Assembly (NCBI GenBank): GCA_030372985.1
Contig: JAUCQB010000010.1
Location: 1-38,399, forward strand
DNA length: 38,399 bases
Direction of reading: 5' to 3'
DNA from: Phycisphaerae bacterium
GTDB taxonomy: Bacteria > Planctomycetota > Phycisphaerae > UBA1845 > PWPN01
Below, one piece after another: positions 1 through 7,557 of this stretch. The stretch's first letter is position 1. Each line of letters begins with the position of its first letter. The notes beneath the pieces are model-generated. The model was given only the letters and a program-made list of their open reading frames with translations. It ran no database searches and was not told the DNA's origin. Position numbers and translations under genes: made by a program.

Positions 1-4
1 GCTA

Positions 5-1261
5 GTGCCGTTTTCGGTTGGTCAGTTTCGTGATTACGCTGCATGACGACGGATCCGATTATGTTGCCGCCGGTAAGCCGCCCACCTCTTGAGGCTGATC
101 TCCCGAGCACCGTTTCTCCAACTCAGGTAGCTTTCGATCGCTTCCTGCTGTTCCTCGTGTGTTCGGAAGTCCGAGTTATCCAGAGCAAACTTGCGTAGGG
201 CCGTGAAATGGCATTCGATCCGGTTCAACCACGAAGCACTGCTCGGCGTGAAATAGAACCGAACGCGGTGCGCGGCGGCCCAACTCAGGACCTCGGCCTT
301 CAGATGGAAGCTGGCGTTGTCCAACACCACATGCAATACCTGACTGTTGGGGTATCGCCGACGCAGCCAGCGCAGGAAGCTCAGGAACTCAATCCAGTTT
401 TTCTGCCGGGTGAAGATGCCGAACAACCGGTCGGTCTTCAGGTCGTAAGCGCCGAACATATGCCGGACGCCGCCCTTGCGGTTGTAGGTGGCGCGGTGAC
501 GCTCGACACGCTTGCTGGGGCCGATCAGGCAGGAACCGGCACGCGGCTGAAGATTCAGGGGTCCGAACTCGTCCACGCAGATCACGCGTCCGCCCGGCGG
601 CGGGTGTTTGTAGAGACGCCGAACCGCCCGGTATTTCCGCCAGAACAACGGGTCGGTCGAATCCTTCCACGTCTTGGTGTGTCGCCAGCGCACCTTGCGG
701 GCCCGCAACAGTTCCCGCAGCCAACTGACACTGATCGAACGGATGATCTTTTGCTCAATCAGGTATTCGCGCAGCTTGGGCAGCGACCAGCAGTTCATGC
801 CGATCAGGGCCTTGGGCGAGGACAATGCGACCTCGACGATCTGTTCGACGACATCGCCGAAGAACTTGCGCGGCCCGCCGCCAGTGCAGTAGTAAGGATA
901 CCATTCGATGGCCGGAACACCGCCGTCGTTGAAACGGTGGATGATCTGACGAACCCAGGCCGCGCTGCAGTCCACTCTCCGGGCAATCTCGGCATTCGAC
1001 AGACCTCCGCGCGAGAGAAGAATGATCCGCCCATGTCTGCTGTTGACAGCGTTAGTCGATTGTCGTTTCATACGGTACAGTTTCTCGCGCTCGTACGGAT
1101 TGGGCGTCCGTGCCTTAACTCGATCCATCCTGGGTCTCCTCGTGGCGAAATCCGGCAGAAATCAACACGCGGAGACCCTATATATTGTGGATAACCCTAT
1201 GGCGCAAGTACCTATTTTAACATTACTTACGGAAACGAAAGTCGCGAACCGAAAACGGCAC
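5..1261 (-). mobile_element. Complete IS630-family insertion sequence
   Basis: The element is 1257 bp long. Its outer ends are inverted repeats: the left end reads GTGCCGTTTTCGGTT and the right end is its exact reverse complement for 15 bp, with a further partial match (TTTCG) a few bases inward. It is flanked by a TA dinucleotide on each side (3-4 and 1262-1263), the target duplication typical of IS630/Tc1-type elements, and the local context is CTAG on both sides. A single intact transposase fills the element. It interrupts an IS5-type transposase gene whose 5' part continues at 1264. Left flank is only 4 bp in this window, so the other half of the interrupted gene lies outside. Confidence 0.9.
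34..1128 (-). CDS. IS630-family DDE transposase
   Basis: This 364-residue protein catalyses cut-and-paste transposition of the surrounding element. The N-terminal third carries a helix-turn-helix (around residues 38-70, GLSNAEIARRVDCSAAWVRQ) for end binding. The C-terminal half has the DDE catalytic triad: D186 in VICVDEFG, D270 in VVLDNASFH and E305 in NRIECHF. The 34-residue spacing between the last two is the D34E spacing typical of IS630 relatives. The ATG at 1128 has AGGAG about 7 nt upstream. The frame is uninterrupted and full length, so the enzyme may be active. IS630-family assignment is supported independently by the TA target duplication. Confidence 0.92.
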   Translation of the reverse strand: MDRVKARTPNPYEREKLYRMKRQSTNAVNSRHGRIILLSRGGLSNAEIARRVDCSAAWVRQIIHRFNDGGVPAIEWYPYYCTGGGPRKFFGDVVEQIVEVALSSPKALIGMNCWSLPKLREYLIEQKIIRSISVSWLRELLRARKVRWRHTKTWKDSTDPLFWRKYRAVRRLYKHPPPGGRVICVDEFGPLNLQPRAGSCLIGPSKRVERHRATYNRKGGVRHMFGAYDLKTDRLFGIFTRQKNWIEFLSFLRWLRRRYPNSQVLHVVLDNASFHLKAEVLSWAAAHRVRFYFTPSSASWLNRIECHFTALRKFALDNSDFRTHEEQQEAIESYLSWRNGAREISLKRWAAYRRQHNRIRRHAA

Positions 1262-1263
1262 TA

Positions 1264-1427
1264 GGCAGATACTCCCAGGGAATGCCGGTTCGGAGTACAA
1301 ACAGAATGCCGGTCAGCGCGTTCTTGTTCGGAACGGGTGGCCGCCCGCCCTTGGGCTTCGGCTTTGGCGGCGGCAAGAATGGTTCGACTCGTTCCCATAG
1401 TTCGTCCGTGAGCAGTGGCTTGGCCAT
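1264..1427 (-). pseudogene. IS5-family transposase, 5' fragment cut by IS630
   Basis: The fragment encodes about 55 residues beginning [20 protein letters not shown], followed by KGGRPP and GIPWEYLP. This is the conserved N-terminal start of IS5-family (IS427-like group, DUF4096) transposases. The frame breaks exactly at the IS630 right end: the proline codon of GIPWEYLP is shared with the TA duplication, after which the reading frame runs into IS630 sequence and stops. A start at 1427 fits the family; an in-frame ATG five codons upstream (1442) is also possible. The catalytic DDE region is missing and would lie left of the window if the gene was simply split. Non-functional as it stands. Confidence 0.85.
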
Positions 1428-1520
1428 CGCGGTATCCTCCACGATACGCGTATTGAATCGGTCAAGCCCCGGCTCGATCAGGAGGTTTTGTTAGAAATCC
1501 TTAGCTCAGGAGTCTCCTTG
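1428..1520. other. Probable terminal region of the IS5-type element next to a gene start
   Basis: These 93 bp lie between the IS5 transposase start and the ATG of the large secreted protein. IS5-type elements normally end some tens of bases upstream of their transposase, so the outer end probably falls near 1495-1505; the minus strand there reads GGATTTCTAACAAAACCTCC. The partner terminal repeat is outside the window, so the exact end cannot be fixed. If right, the element ends just in front of the Shine-Dalgarno (CAGGAG, 1508-1512) of the next gene, replacing that gene's native upstream region. I see no good promoter pair reading rightward here. Confidence 0.4.
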
Positions 1521-4500
1521 ATGAAACCCGCACGCCTGGGGCTGTTGGTCGTATGTCTGTGCGTCGTCTGGTCGATGCCGTTGTTTGGCCAGTGGACCTC
1601 GGTGGCTCCCGGCATCGACTACCGGGAATACGCGATCACCATGTCCGACGGGAAGCCGAACAGGCTGTTTGTGACCCGGATGGACCGGAGCAACCCAAGC
1701 TGCATCATCGACAGCACCATTGCGACGGGGCAACTGCGCACCGGGCGCGAAACCGTCCCGGGGATGGCGACCCGCTATGACGACACCATCAACTACTGGG
1801 GCGAATCGTGGGGACAGCGTTCGGACGTCGTCGTCGCGATCAACGGAGACGGATACACCTCGGCTCCTGGACCGACCAATGGGCAAGTCATCACCGGTTG
1901 GCAAGCCTGGAGGTGGCCTGAGTACTCGGGCGGGAGCGGGTTTGTCTACAAGCTGGATCGAAGCTGCTTCCTCGGCGGCAACGTGCGTAACGGCAACATC
2001 CCCGGCTTCTATTATCAGTTCATCTTCTTCGCCGGCGGCGGCAACGCCGTTCCCACCAGCATTAACAAGGCCCGGGCCGGCGGCAGCGAACTCGTCGTGT
2101 ACACGACGCAATTTGCCGAGCACACCTACACCGACAACTCCGGCACCGAGGTTCTGGTCGAGATGACGCGCCCCCTGGTCTGCCTGCCGGTAGGCGGACC
2201 GAACTATGTCGATGGCACCATCAGGCAGGTACGCCAGAGTGCCGGCTCCACCCCGATCCCGTTTGACCACCTGGTCCTCTCCGGCACGGGCACCTATGCG
2301 ACGCTGCTGGTGAATAACTGCACGGTCGGAGATCAGATCCGGTTTCAGTTCGAGATCCACGACTATGGCACAGACGGGCAGGTCCCGACTCCCTCATCTG
2401 ATTGGACGAAGGCCTATGCCTCAATCGGGTGTTTTGCGTACGTCGTGAAAAACGGCATCGTGCCGGTCGACGACTGGGTGAACAACAGCGGCGCGTGGGT
2501 ACGCAACCCACGCACTTCGGTCGCGTTCAACACCAGCTACATCTACTTCGTCGTCTGCGACGGACGGTCGACAGCAAGCGCGGGCATGACCTACCCGGAG
2601 CTGGGCAACTGGCTGGTCAGCAACCTCAGCGCCCAGTGGGCCACCAACCAGGACGGCGGAGGCTCGTCGACGATGTGGGTGAACGGCCAGGTGAAGAACG
2701 TGCCTTCCGACGGCTCACCACGGGCGGTGGCGAACGGCCTGACGATGGTCGTCGTGCAGCCCAAGGCTCAATCCACGGCCCTGTCCGTCGCGCAACTCGT
2801 GACCACGAACGCGAGTTCGAATGTGCGGCTTGGCCCGGGCACCAATTATGGTATCCTGGCCACCGTTTCCGGAGGCACACAGGGACAGATCGCCGCCCAC
2901 TCGCTCAATGGCGTACAGGCCAAAGGCTACTACTGGTGGTACGTCAATTTCGGCGGCGGCACGGTCGGCTGGGTCGCCGAGAGCCTGCTGATCGGCGGCG
3001 GAATCGCCCCGACGATCACCGGACAACCGGCACCGCAAACCGTTCCCGTCGGCGGCACGGCGGTCTTCACGGTCACCGCTTCGGGTGACGCCCCGCTTTC
3101 ATATCATTGGCAGAAGAACAGCGTCGACCTGTCGAATGGGGGGCACTACTCGGGCGTCACCACGGCGACGCTGACTGTCTCGAATGCCGACATCAACGAT
3201 GTGGCGGATTATCGCTGCGTCGTGACCAACTCCTACGGTACGGCGACGTCCGACGAGGCGGCCCTGACGCTCTCGGGTCAGCCGACGATCACGCAGCAGC
3301 CGGTCCCCCAAAACGTCTGCACCGGGGGCACGGCCATCTTCACCGTCGAGGCCTCCGGCCAGGGTACGCTGACATATCGGTGGCAGAAGGACAGCGTCAA
3401 CTTGTCTGATGGAGGTCATTACTCGGGCTCGACGACGCCCTCGCTGACGATCTCGAACGCCGACAGCGGCGACGTCGGCAGCTATCGCTGCGTGGTCACC
3501 AATGCGGCCGGCAGCACGAACTCCAACCAGGCGCCACTAACGATCGACGCGGTGTTTGCCATCGTTGGGATGGGCGGCACGAACAGTACGATCAGCGGTG
3601 TGAGCACCGACGGCACCGTCGTGGCAGGCAATAGCTCGAGTGGAGGCTTCATCTGGTCCGCGGCCCATGGTGTCGTGGGCCTCGGCACCGGGACATCCAC
3701 CGCGGGCGCCGCGACCAGGAATGGTGCGGTGGTAGTCGGCGGGCTCAACGGCGGTAACGCCTCACGGTGGGACGGCGACACGGCCGGCTCCGGCTCCTGG
3801 ACGCCGCTGCCTCTCGCGGACGGCACGAAGGCATGGACGCCCCTGTGTACGTCGGCTCAAGACGGTTCGCCGGGCAACGTGTGGGTCGGGGGCAACTCCG
3901 GCTCCACCACCGGGACCAGGCAGGCGGTCCGCTACAAGGAGAGCGTCACCAGCACCACTACCCTGCCTCTTCCACCGAATGGCAACAAAGATGCTTATAT
4001 CCACGGGATCTCGGATATCGGCAGCTATGCCGGCCAATACCAATATGGTGCCGTCTCGAACAGCGGGTCGCGCCAGGCGATGGGCGGTGTAACGCTGACG
4101 GCCCTCTCGCCGCTGATCGGGGCGCCCAGCACGTCGAATGAAGGCGTCGCCAAAGCGATCTCACGCGACGGCACCAGAGCCAGCGGCTGGAGCTGGTCAG
4201 CTACCTCAAATCGGCAGGGCACCGTCTGGACGATCGCGAGCCCGAGCGCCCCGATGGCGGTACCGTTCTTCGGGGCGGATAACTACGATGAGATCCTCGC
4301 GCTGAACGGCAACGGGGCGGTCGCCGCCGGATTCGGCTCAGTCGGGGGACAGAACAAGCACGCCATCATCTGGGACGCGACCAACGGCACACGCGACCTC
4401 AAGACCATGCTGAACACACAATATGGCCTGGACCTGACCGCCTGGATGCTAACCGAGGTCAGAGGCATGTCCGCCGACGGCAAAGTGATGGCGGGCAACG

Positions 4501-5324
4501 GGACGTATAACGGAACCAGCCAGGCATGGGTCGTCCTGCTGGGGGTGCCAGGCCAGCCACCGACCATCACGCAGCACCCGTCGTCGCAGACCATCTGCCC
4601 GGGCGACAACGCCGCGTTCACCGTCGCGGCCTCCGGGCTAGGCACGCTCAACTATCAGTGGCAACAGAACGGGGCAGACCTGAGCGACGGCGGGCATTAC
4701 TCCGGCGCAACGACGCCGACGCTGAGCATCTCCGGCGCCGACACGAACGACGCGGCCAGCTATCGCTGCGTGGTCTCGGTGGGCTGCAGCAGCACAACGT
4801 CTAACGCCGCGGCCCTGACCGTCAAGCCGGCCACGACGATCACCCGGCAACCGACCGCACAGAGCACGTGTTCGGGCCTCTCCGTTCAGTTCACCGTGAC
4901 GGCGACCGGCGACGGTACGATCTCTTATCAGTGGCAGAAGGACGGCGTCGACCTCAATGACGGCGGACACTACTCCGGCACGGCAACGGCGACACTCGTC
5001 ATCTCCAACGTGGATACCGGCGACGAGGCCGGCTACCGGTGCGTGGTCACGGCCGGCTGCGGAACGGTGACATCCAACGAAGCGGCCCTGACCCTGGTCC
5101 CCAAGGTCGCGCCCGACCTCGATCAGGATTGCGACGTCGACGTCGATGATTTTGAACTGTTTGCCGCGTGCGCCTCGGGACCGGGAATCAGTCAAAACGG
5201 CTCGCCGTTGTGCCAAGTCACCGACTTTGATGACGACGCCGACGTCGATCAGGCCGACTTCGCCGTTTTCCAGCGATGTCTGAGCGGCGCGGGCGTGCCG
5301 GCCGACCCGAACTGCGGAGGTTGA
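1521..5324 (+). CDS. Giant secreted protein: NAGPA-like glycosidase, SH3b, Ig repeats, HAF repeats, dockerin-like tail
   Basis: The 1267-residue product starts at ATG 1521 (CAGGAG 8 nt upstream); a TTG 33 nt earlier is possible but unsupported. A signal peptide (MKPARLGLLVVCLCVVWSMP) opens it. Residues about 25-410 resemble the phosphodiester glycosidase (NAGPA) domain, including VVVAINGDGY and DGGGSSTMWVNG (from residue 378). A bacterial SH3 domain follows (about 430-495, NVRLGPGTNYGIL...GWVAESLL). Two Ig-like domains (about 497-677) precede a region of HAF-type propeller repeats (about 680-1005, ISGVSTDGTVVAG, GMSADGKVMAGN). Two more Ig-like domains follow. The last 70 residues hold two DxDxDxDxxDF calcium-loop motifs, the dockerin-like tail common in planctomycete exported proteins. 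Probably a cell-surface or extracellular glycan-processing protein; substrate unknown. Ig units share the phrase GGHYSG. Confidence 0.85.
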   Translation: MKPARLGLLVVCLCVVWSMPLFGQWTSVAPGIDYREYAITMSDGKPNRLFVTRMDRSNPSCIIDSTIATGQLRTGRETVPGMATRYDDTINYWGESWGQRSDVVVAINGDGYTSAPGPTNGQVITGWQAWRWPEYSGGSGFVYKLDRSCFLGGNVRNGNIPGFYYQFIFFAGGGNAVPTSINKARAGGSELVVYTTQFAEHTYTDNSGTEVLVEMTRPLVCLPVGGPNYVDGTIRQVRQSAGSTPIPFDHLVLSGTGTYATLLVNNCTVGDQIRFQFEIHDYGTDGQVPTPSSDWTKAYASIGCFAYVVKNGIVPVDDWVNNSGAWVRNPRTSVAFNTSYIYFVVCDGRSTASAGMTYPELGNWLVSNLSAQWATNQDGGGSSTMWVNGQVKNVPSDGSPRAVANGLTMVVVQPKAQSTALSVAQLVTTNASSNVRLGPGTNYGILATVSGGTQGQIAAHSLNGVQAKGYYWWYVNFGGGTVGWVAESLLIGGGIAPTITGQPAPQTVPVGGTAVFTVTASGDAPLSYHWQKNSVDLSNGGHYSGVTTATLTVSNADINDVADYRCVVTNSYGTATSDEAALTLSGQPTITQQPVPQNVCTGGTAIFTVEASGQGTLTYRWQKDSVNLSDGGHYSGSTTPSLTISNADSGDVGSYRCVVTNAAGSTNSNQAPLTIDAVFAIVGMGGTNSTISGVSTDGTVVAGNSSSGGFIWSAAHGVVGLGTGTSTAGAATRNGAVVVGGLNGGNASRWDGDTAGSGSWTPLPLADGTKAWTPLCTSAQDGSPGNVWVGGNSGSTTGTRQAVRYKESVTSTTTLPLPPNGNKDAYIHGISDIGSYAGQYQYGAVSNSGSRQAMGGVTLTALSPLIGAPSTSNEGVAKAISRDGTRASGWSWSATSNRQGTVWTIASPSAPMAVPFFGADNYDEILALNGNGAVAAGFGSVGGQNKHAIIWDATNGTRDLKTMLNTQYGLDLTAWMLTEVRGMSADGKVMAGNGTYNGTSQAWVVLLGVPGQPPTITQHPSSQTICPGDNAAFTVAASGLGTLNYQWQQNGADLSDGGHYSGATTPTLSISGADTNDAASYRCVVSVGCSSTTSNAAALTVKPATTITRQPTAQSTCSGLSVQFTVTATGDGTISYQWQKDGVDLNDGGHYSGTATATLVISNVDTGDEAGYRCVVTAGCGTVTSNEAALTLVPKVAPDLDQDCDVDVDDFELFAACASGPGISQNGSPLCQVTDFDDDADVDQADFAVFQRCLSGAGVPADPNCGG

Positions 5325-5331
5325 AAAGACG

Positions 5332-6213
5332 CTACTTCCCCACCGCCAGACCCAGGTTTTGCATGATCGCCCGTGCGGAGCCGGCGCGGTTCAGGGTATA
5401 GAAGTGAAAGCCGGGCACGCCGTGCCGGATGAGTTCGTCGCACATCTGCGTGGCCAGGTCGATTCCGTATTGGCGGCAGGCCTCTTTGTCGCCGGCCAGC
5501 CTGTCGAGCTGGGCCGAGACCTGCGGCGGCAGCTTTGCCCCGCATAGTCCACAGAACCGCCGGATCTGGCTGGTACTGAGAATCGGCAGTATTCCTGGCA
5601 CGATCGGTACGGTGACGCCCAGTTTGTTCCTGAGGTAGTCGTCGAACTCGAAGAAATCGTTATTGTCGTAGAAAAGCTGGGTGATAATCCCGTCCGCGCC
5701 CGCGTCAACCTTCTCAGCGCAGCGTTGCCAGTCGAGGTACTTGTCCGGGCATTCCGGATGCCCTTCAGGGTAGCCGGCCACAAAGATGTCGAATCCACCG
5801 ACCCCCTTGATGTAGCGAACCAGGTTGATGGCCAGCCGAAAACCCTCCCTGGCCGGGCGGTAGTTCGGGTCATTCAGCGGAGGATCGCCGCGGAGGGCCA
5901 GCACGTTGTTGATCCCGTTCTCCCGCATCCTGGCCAGGTAAGCCGCAATGCTCTCACGGGAAGCCCCGATGCAGGTCAGGTGACTGGCGATCTCGATGCC
6001 GAACTCTTTGCGGATGCGGGTGACGATCCGCATTGTCTCCTCGCGAGTACTTCCCCCCGCCCCGTAAGTGCAGGTCAGGAAACCCGGTTCGAGCTCCAGC
6101 ATCTCCGGTATCGCCTGCTCAAAAAGCTTGGCCTCGGCCTCGGCGGTCTTTGGCGGGAACAGCTCGAAGGAAACAACCAGAGGTTTCTGCTTGTGCAACT
6201 GTGTAAAAAGCAC
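5332..6213 (-). CDS. metF: Methylenetetrahydrofolate reductase
   Basis: MetF reduces 5,10-methylene-THF to 5-methyl-THF with FAD, feeding methionine synthesis. The 293-residue length matches bacterial MetF. Seen motifs: SFELFPPKT with the conserved glutamate at residue 17 (the FEFFPP-type signature), the YGAGGSTRE segment, HLTCIGAS, NVLALRGDPP (folate/FAD pocket) and IVPGILPILS. The start is GTG at 6213, with GGAG six bases upstream. It is last of a run of minus-strand genes but has its own -10 candidate. Its stop lies 7 bp from the stop of the convergent giant-protein gene, leaving no room for separate terminators. Confidence 0.96.
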   Translation of the reverse strand: MLFTQLHKQKPLVVSFELFPPKTAEAEAKLFEQAIPEMLELEPGFLTCTYGAGGSTREETMRIVTRIRKEFGIEIASHLTCIGASRESIAAYLARMRENGINNVLALRGDPPLNDPNYRPAREGFRLAINLVRYIKGVGGFDIFVAGYPEGHPECPDKYLDWQRCAEKVDAGADGIITQLFYDNNDFFEFDDYLRNKLGVTVPIVPGILPILSTSQIRRFCGLCGAKLPPQVSAQLDRLAGDKEACRQYGIDLATQMCDELIRHGVPGFHFYTLNRAGSARAIMQNLGLAVGK

Positions 6214-6257
6214 CGCACGTCTCCAGCAGGGAAGGCTTCTTTCCCGTGTCCGTCACG

Positions 6258-6263
6258 ATTATA
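6258..6263 (-). promoter_or_regulatory. Candidate -10 box for metF
   Basis: The minus strand carries a perfect TATAAT 45 bp upstream of the metF GTG. The nearest -35-like hexamer is TTGAGG with a 19-bp spacer, longer than ideal. I examined the rest of the 266-bp gap (6214-6479) and saw no recognisable SAM or SAH riboswitch and no gene. Confidence 0.4.
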
Positions 6264-6479
6264 TCGACCCGATAGCATTAGCCCTCAATGGAATCACCTG
6301 ACGGATCAGCGCCAGACCACTTGGGGCCTCGCAGCCACAAGAGGCGCAATGGCCTGGATTCGCCCAAACACGGCTGATGTGAACCGAGTTGCTGTTATTG
6401 GAGTCTCGCCGGAACAGGGGACACATCGGGCGGCGGTACTCGCCGGCTGGTGCGGGTGGTTCGCCTGCCCGCGGCGACG

Positions 6480-7403
6480 TCATGCGCCGAACGCCTCTCG
6501 TGCCGCCGGGGTATTGAACGCAATACCGATTCGTGTTGTTCCGTTTTCCGGCTTTCCGCAATGTGTGATCTCCGCCGGGAGCCAGACAATGTGCGGTGAA
6601 CTGCCGATGCCGACAATCACAGGTACTGTGGGGGCGATCCTGAAATTACCGGCCAGTTCACGCTCGACGTCGTCGGTCGTCAGGTTGAAGGGTAACAGGA
6701 GTCCCGCGCCCCCTTCGCTGATATTCAGAATCTGGGCCCGCAGCCATTTGCCGCCATAGTAAGTGGGCACCACCAGGTGAACGTCTCCTTTCATCCGCAG
6801 CCGGCGGTGCTTACGCTTGCTCGCGCCCTGCTGATTCTCCTCGTCAGGCTCCAGATTGGCGATAATCCTCGCGATGTTGTTTCGGATCGGGGTTCCCAGC
6901 AATCCCCACGAGGCCCGGGCTTGCCGATACGCACGCATCGCCTTGGGGATTTCTTTCTGAAGCTGCTTGAGAGTCGCTGCGTCGCTCGGCCTGCGACCGC
7001 GGCTTTGCGCCTGCTCCGGAGCGTCATCCAGTTGCAGGCTGACCGTGGTCAAGCCGACCTTGTAGCCACCGGCTGTCTCACTGCAATGCACGACCTTCAT
7101 CAAGCCGGACCAGGTGGTATTGTTGATGCACAGCTCGATCATCATCGTCTGGCCTCGCTCGTAGCTGACCTTGGAGATGATGCCCAACCCGGTTGATGAA
7201 ATGTCGACCAACTGTCTTGCCTGTGCCGGACTGAGGTGGTTGCCAACGAGCATGCGAACCCACACCGGAACACTCAGGTTGCGCCGGGGTGCCAGTCGGC
7301 GCTCCGGTTCCATCACCGCCTGCTCGGAGGCGGCGATGGGTTCCATGTTCTCGAACATGAAACCCAGCGACGACTGCTCTGTCTGGACGTTCTTGTCGGA
7401 CAT
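6480..7403 (-). CDS. Tandem PilZ-domain protein
   Basis: PilZ domains usually bind cyclic di-GMP and pass the signal to motility, adhesion or polysaccharide machinery. This 307-residue cytosolic protein has two copies. The first has R36-x3-R40 followed by DISSTG (D67, S69, G72). The second, in the C-terminal third, has RKHRR then LNISEGG, again the RxxxR and (D/N)xSxxG signature. A charged, helix-rich linker (about residues 130-195) separates them. ATG 7403 was chosen because AAAGGGGG lies just upstream; the frame stays open upstream but those starts lack a ribosome site. It follows comEC after 154 bp on the same strand. Partner and output are unknown. Confidence 0.8.
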   Translation of the reverse strand: MSDKNVQTEQSSLGFMFENMEPIAASEQAVMEPERRLAPRRNLSVPVWVRMLVGNHLSPAQARQLVDISSTGLGIISKVSYERGQTMMIELCINNTTWSGLMKVVHCSETAGGYKVGLTTVSLQLDDAPEQAQSRGRRPSDAATLKQLQKEIPKAMRAYRQARASWGLLGTPIRNNIARIIANLEPDEENQQGASKRKHRRLRMKGDVHLVVPTYYGGKWLRAQILNISEGGAGLLLPFNLTTDDVERELAGNFRIAPTVPVIVGIGSSPHIVWLPAEITHCGKPENGTTRIGIAFNTPAAREAFGA

Positions 7404-7443
7404 GGGCGTGCCCCCTTTAGCCAACACCTCAAGCACCAGAGTC

Positions 7444-7472
7444 AAGATACGATTCATTTGACAGTTGGGCAA
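7444..7472 (-). promoter_or_regulatory. Candidate promoter for the PilZ gene
   Basis: On the minus strand TTGCCC (7472-7467) and TATCTT (7449-7444) are separated by 17 bp; each matches the sigma-70 consensus at four of six positions. It lies about 40 bp upstream of the chosen PilZ start, in the 154-bp gap after comEC. Confidence 0.35.
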
Positions 7473-7557
7473 ATGAGGCAATCTGCGGATGACGTCCCGC
7501 GGGCGGCTTGTGGTCCGAGAAGGATCCCCCGCCGATAAGATCTGCCTCAAGCCCCGC

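Noticed and set aside
6214..6479. SAM- or SAH-type riboswitch for metF
   Set aside because: The leader after the TATAAT candidate is only about 40 nt, and the upstream part shows no known conserved riboswitch core.
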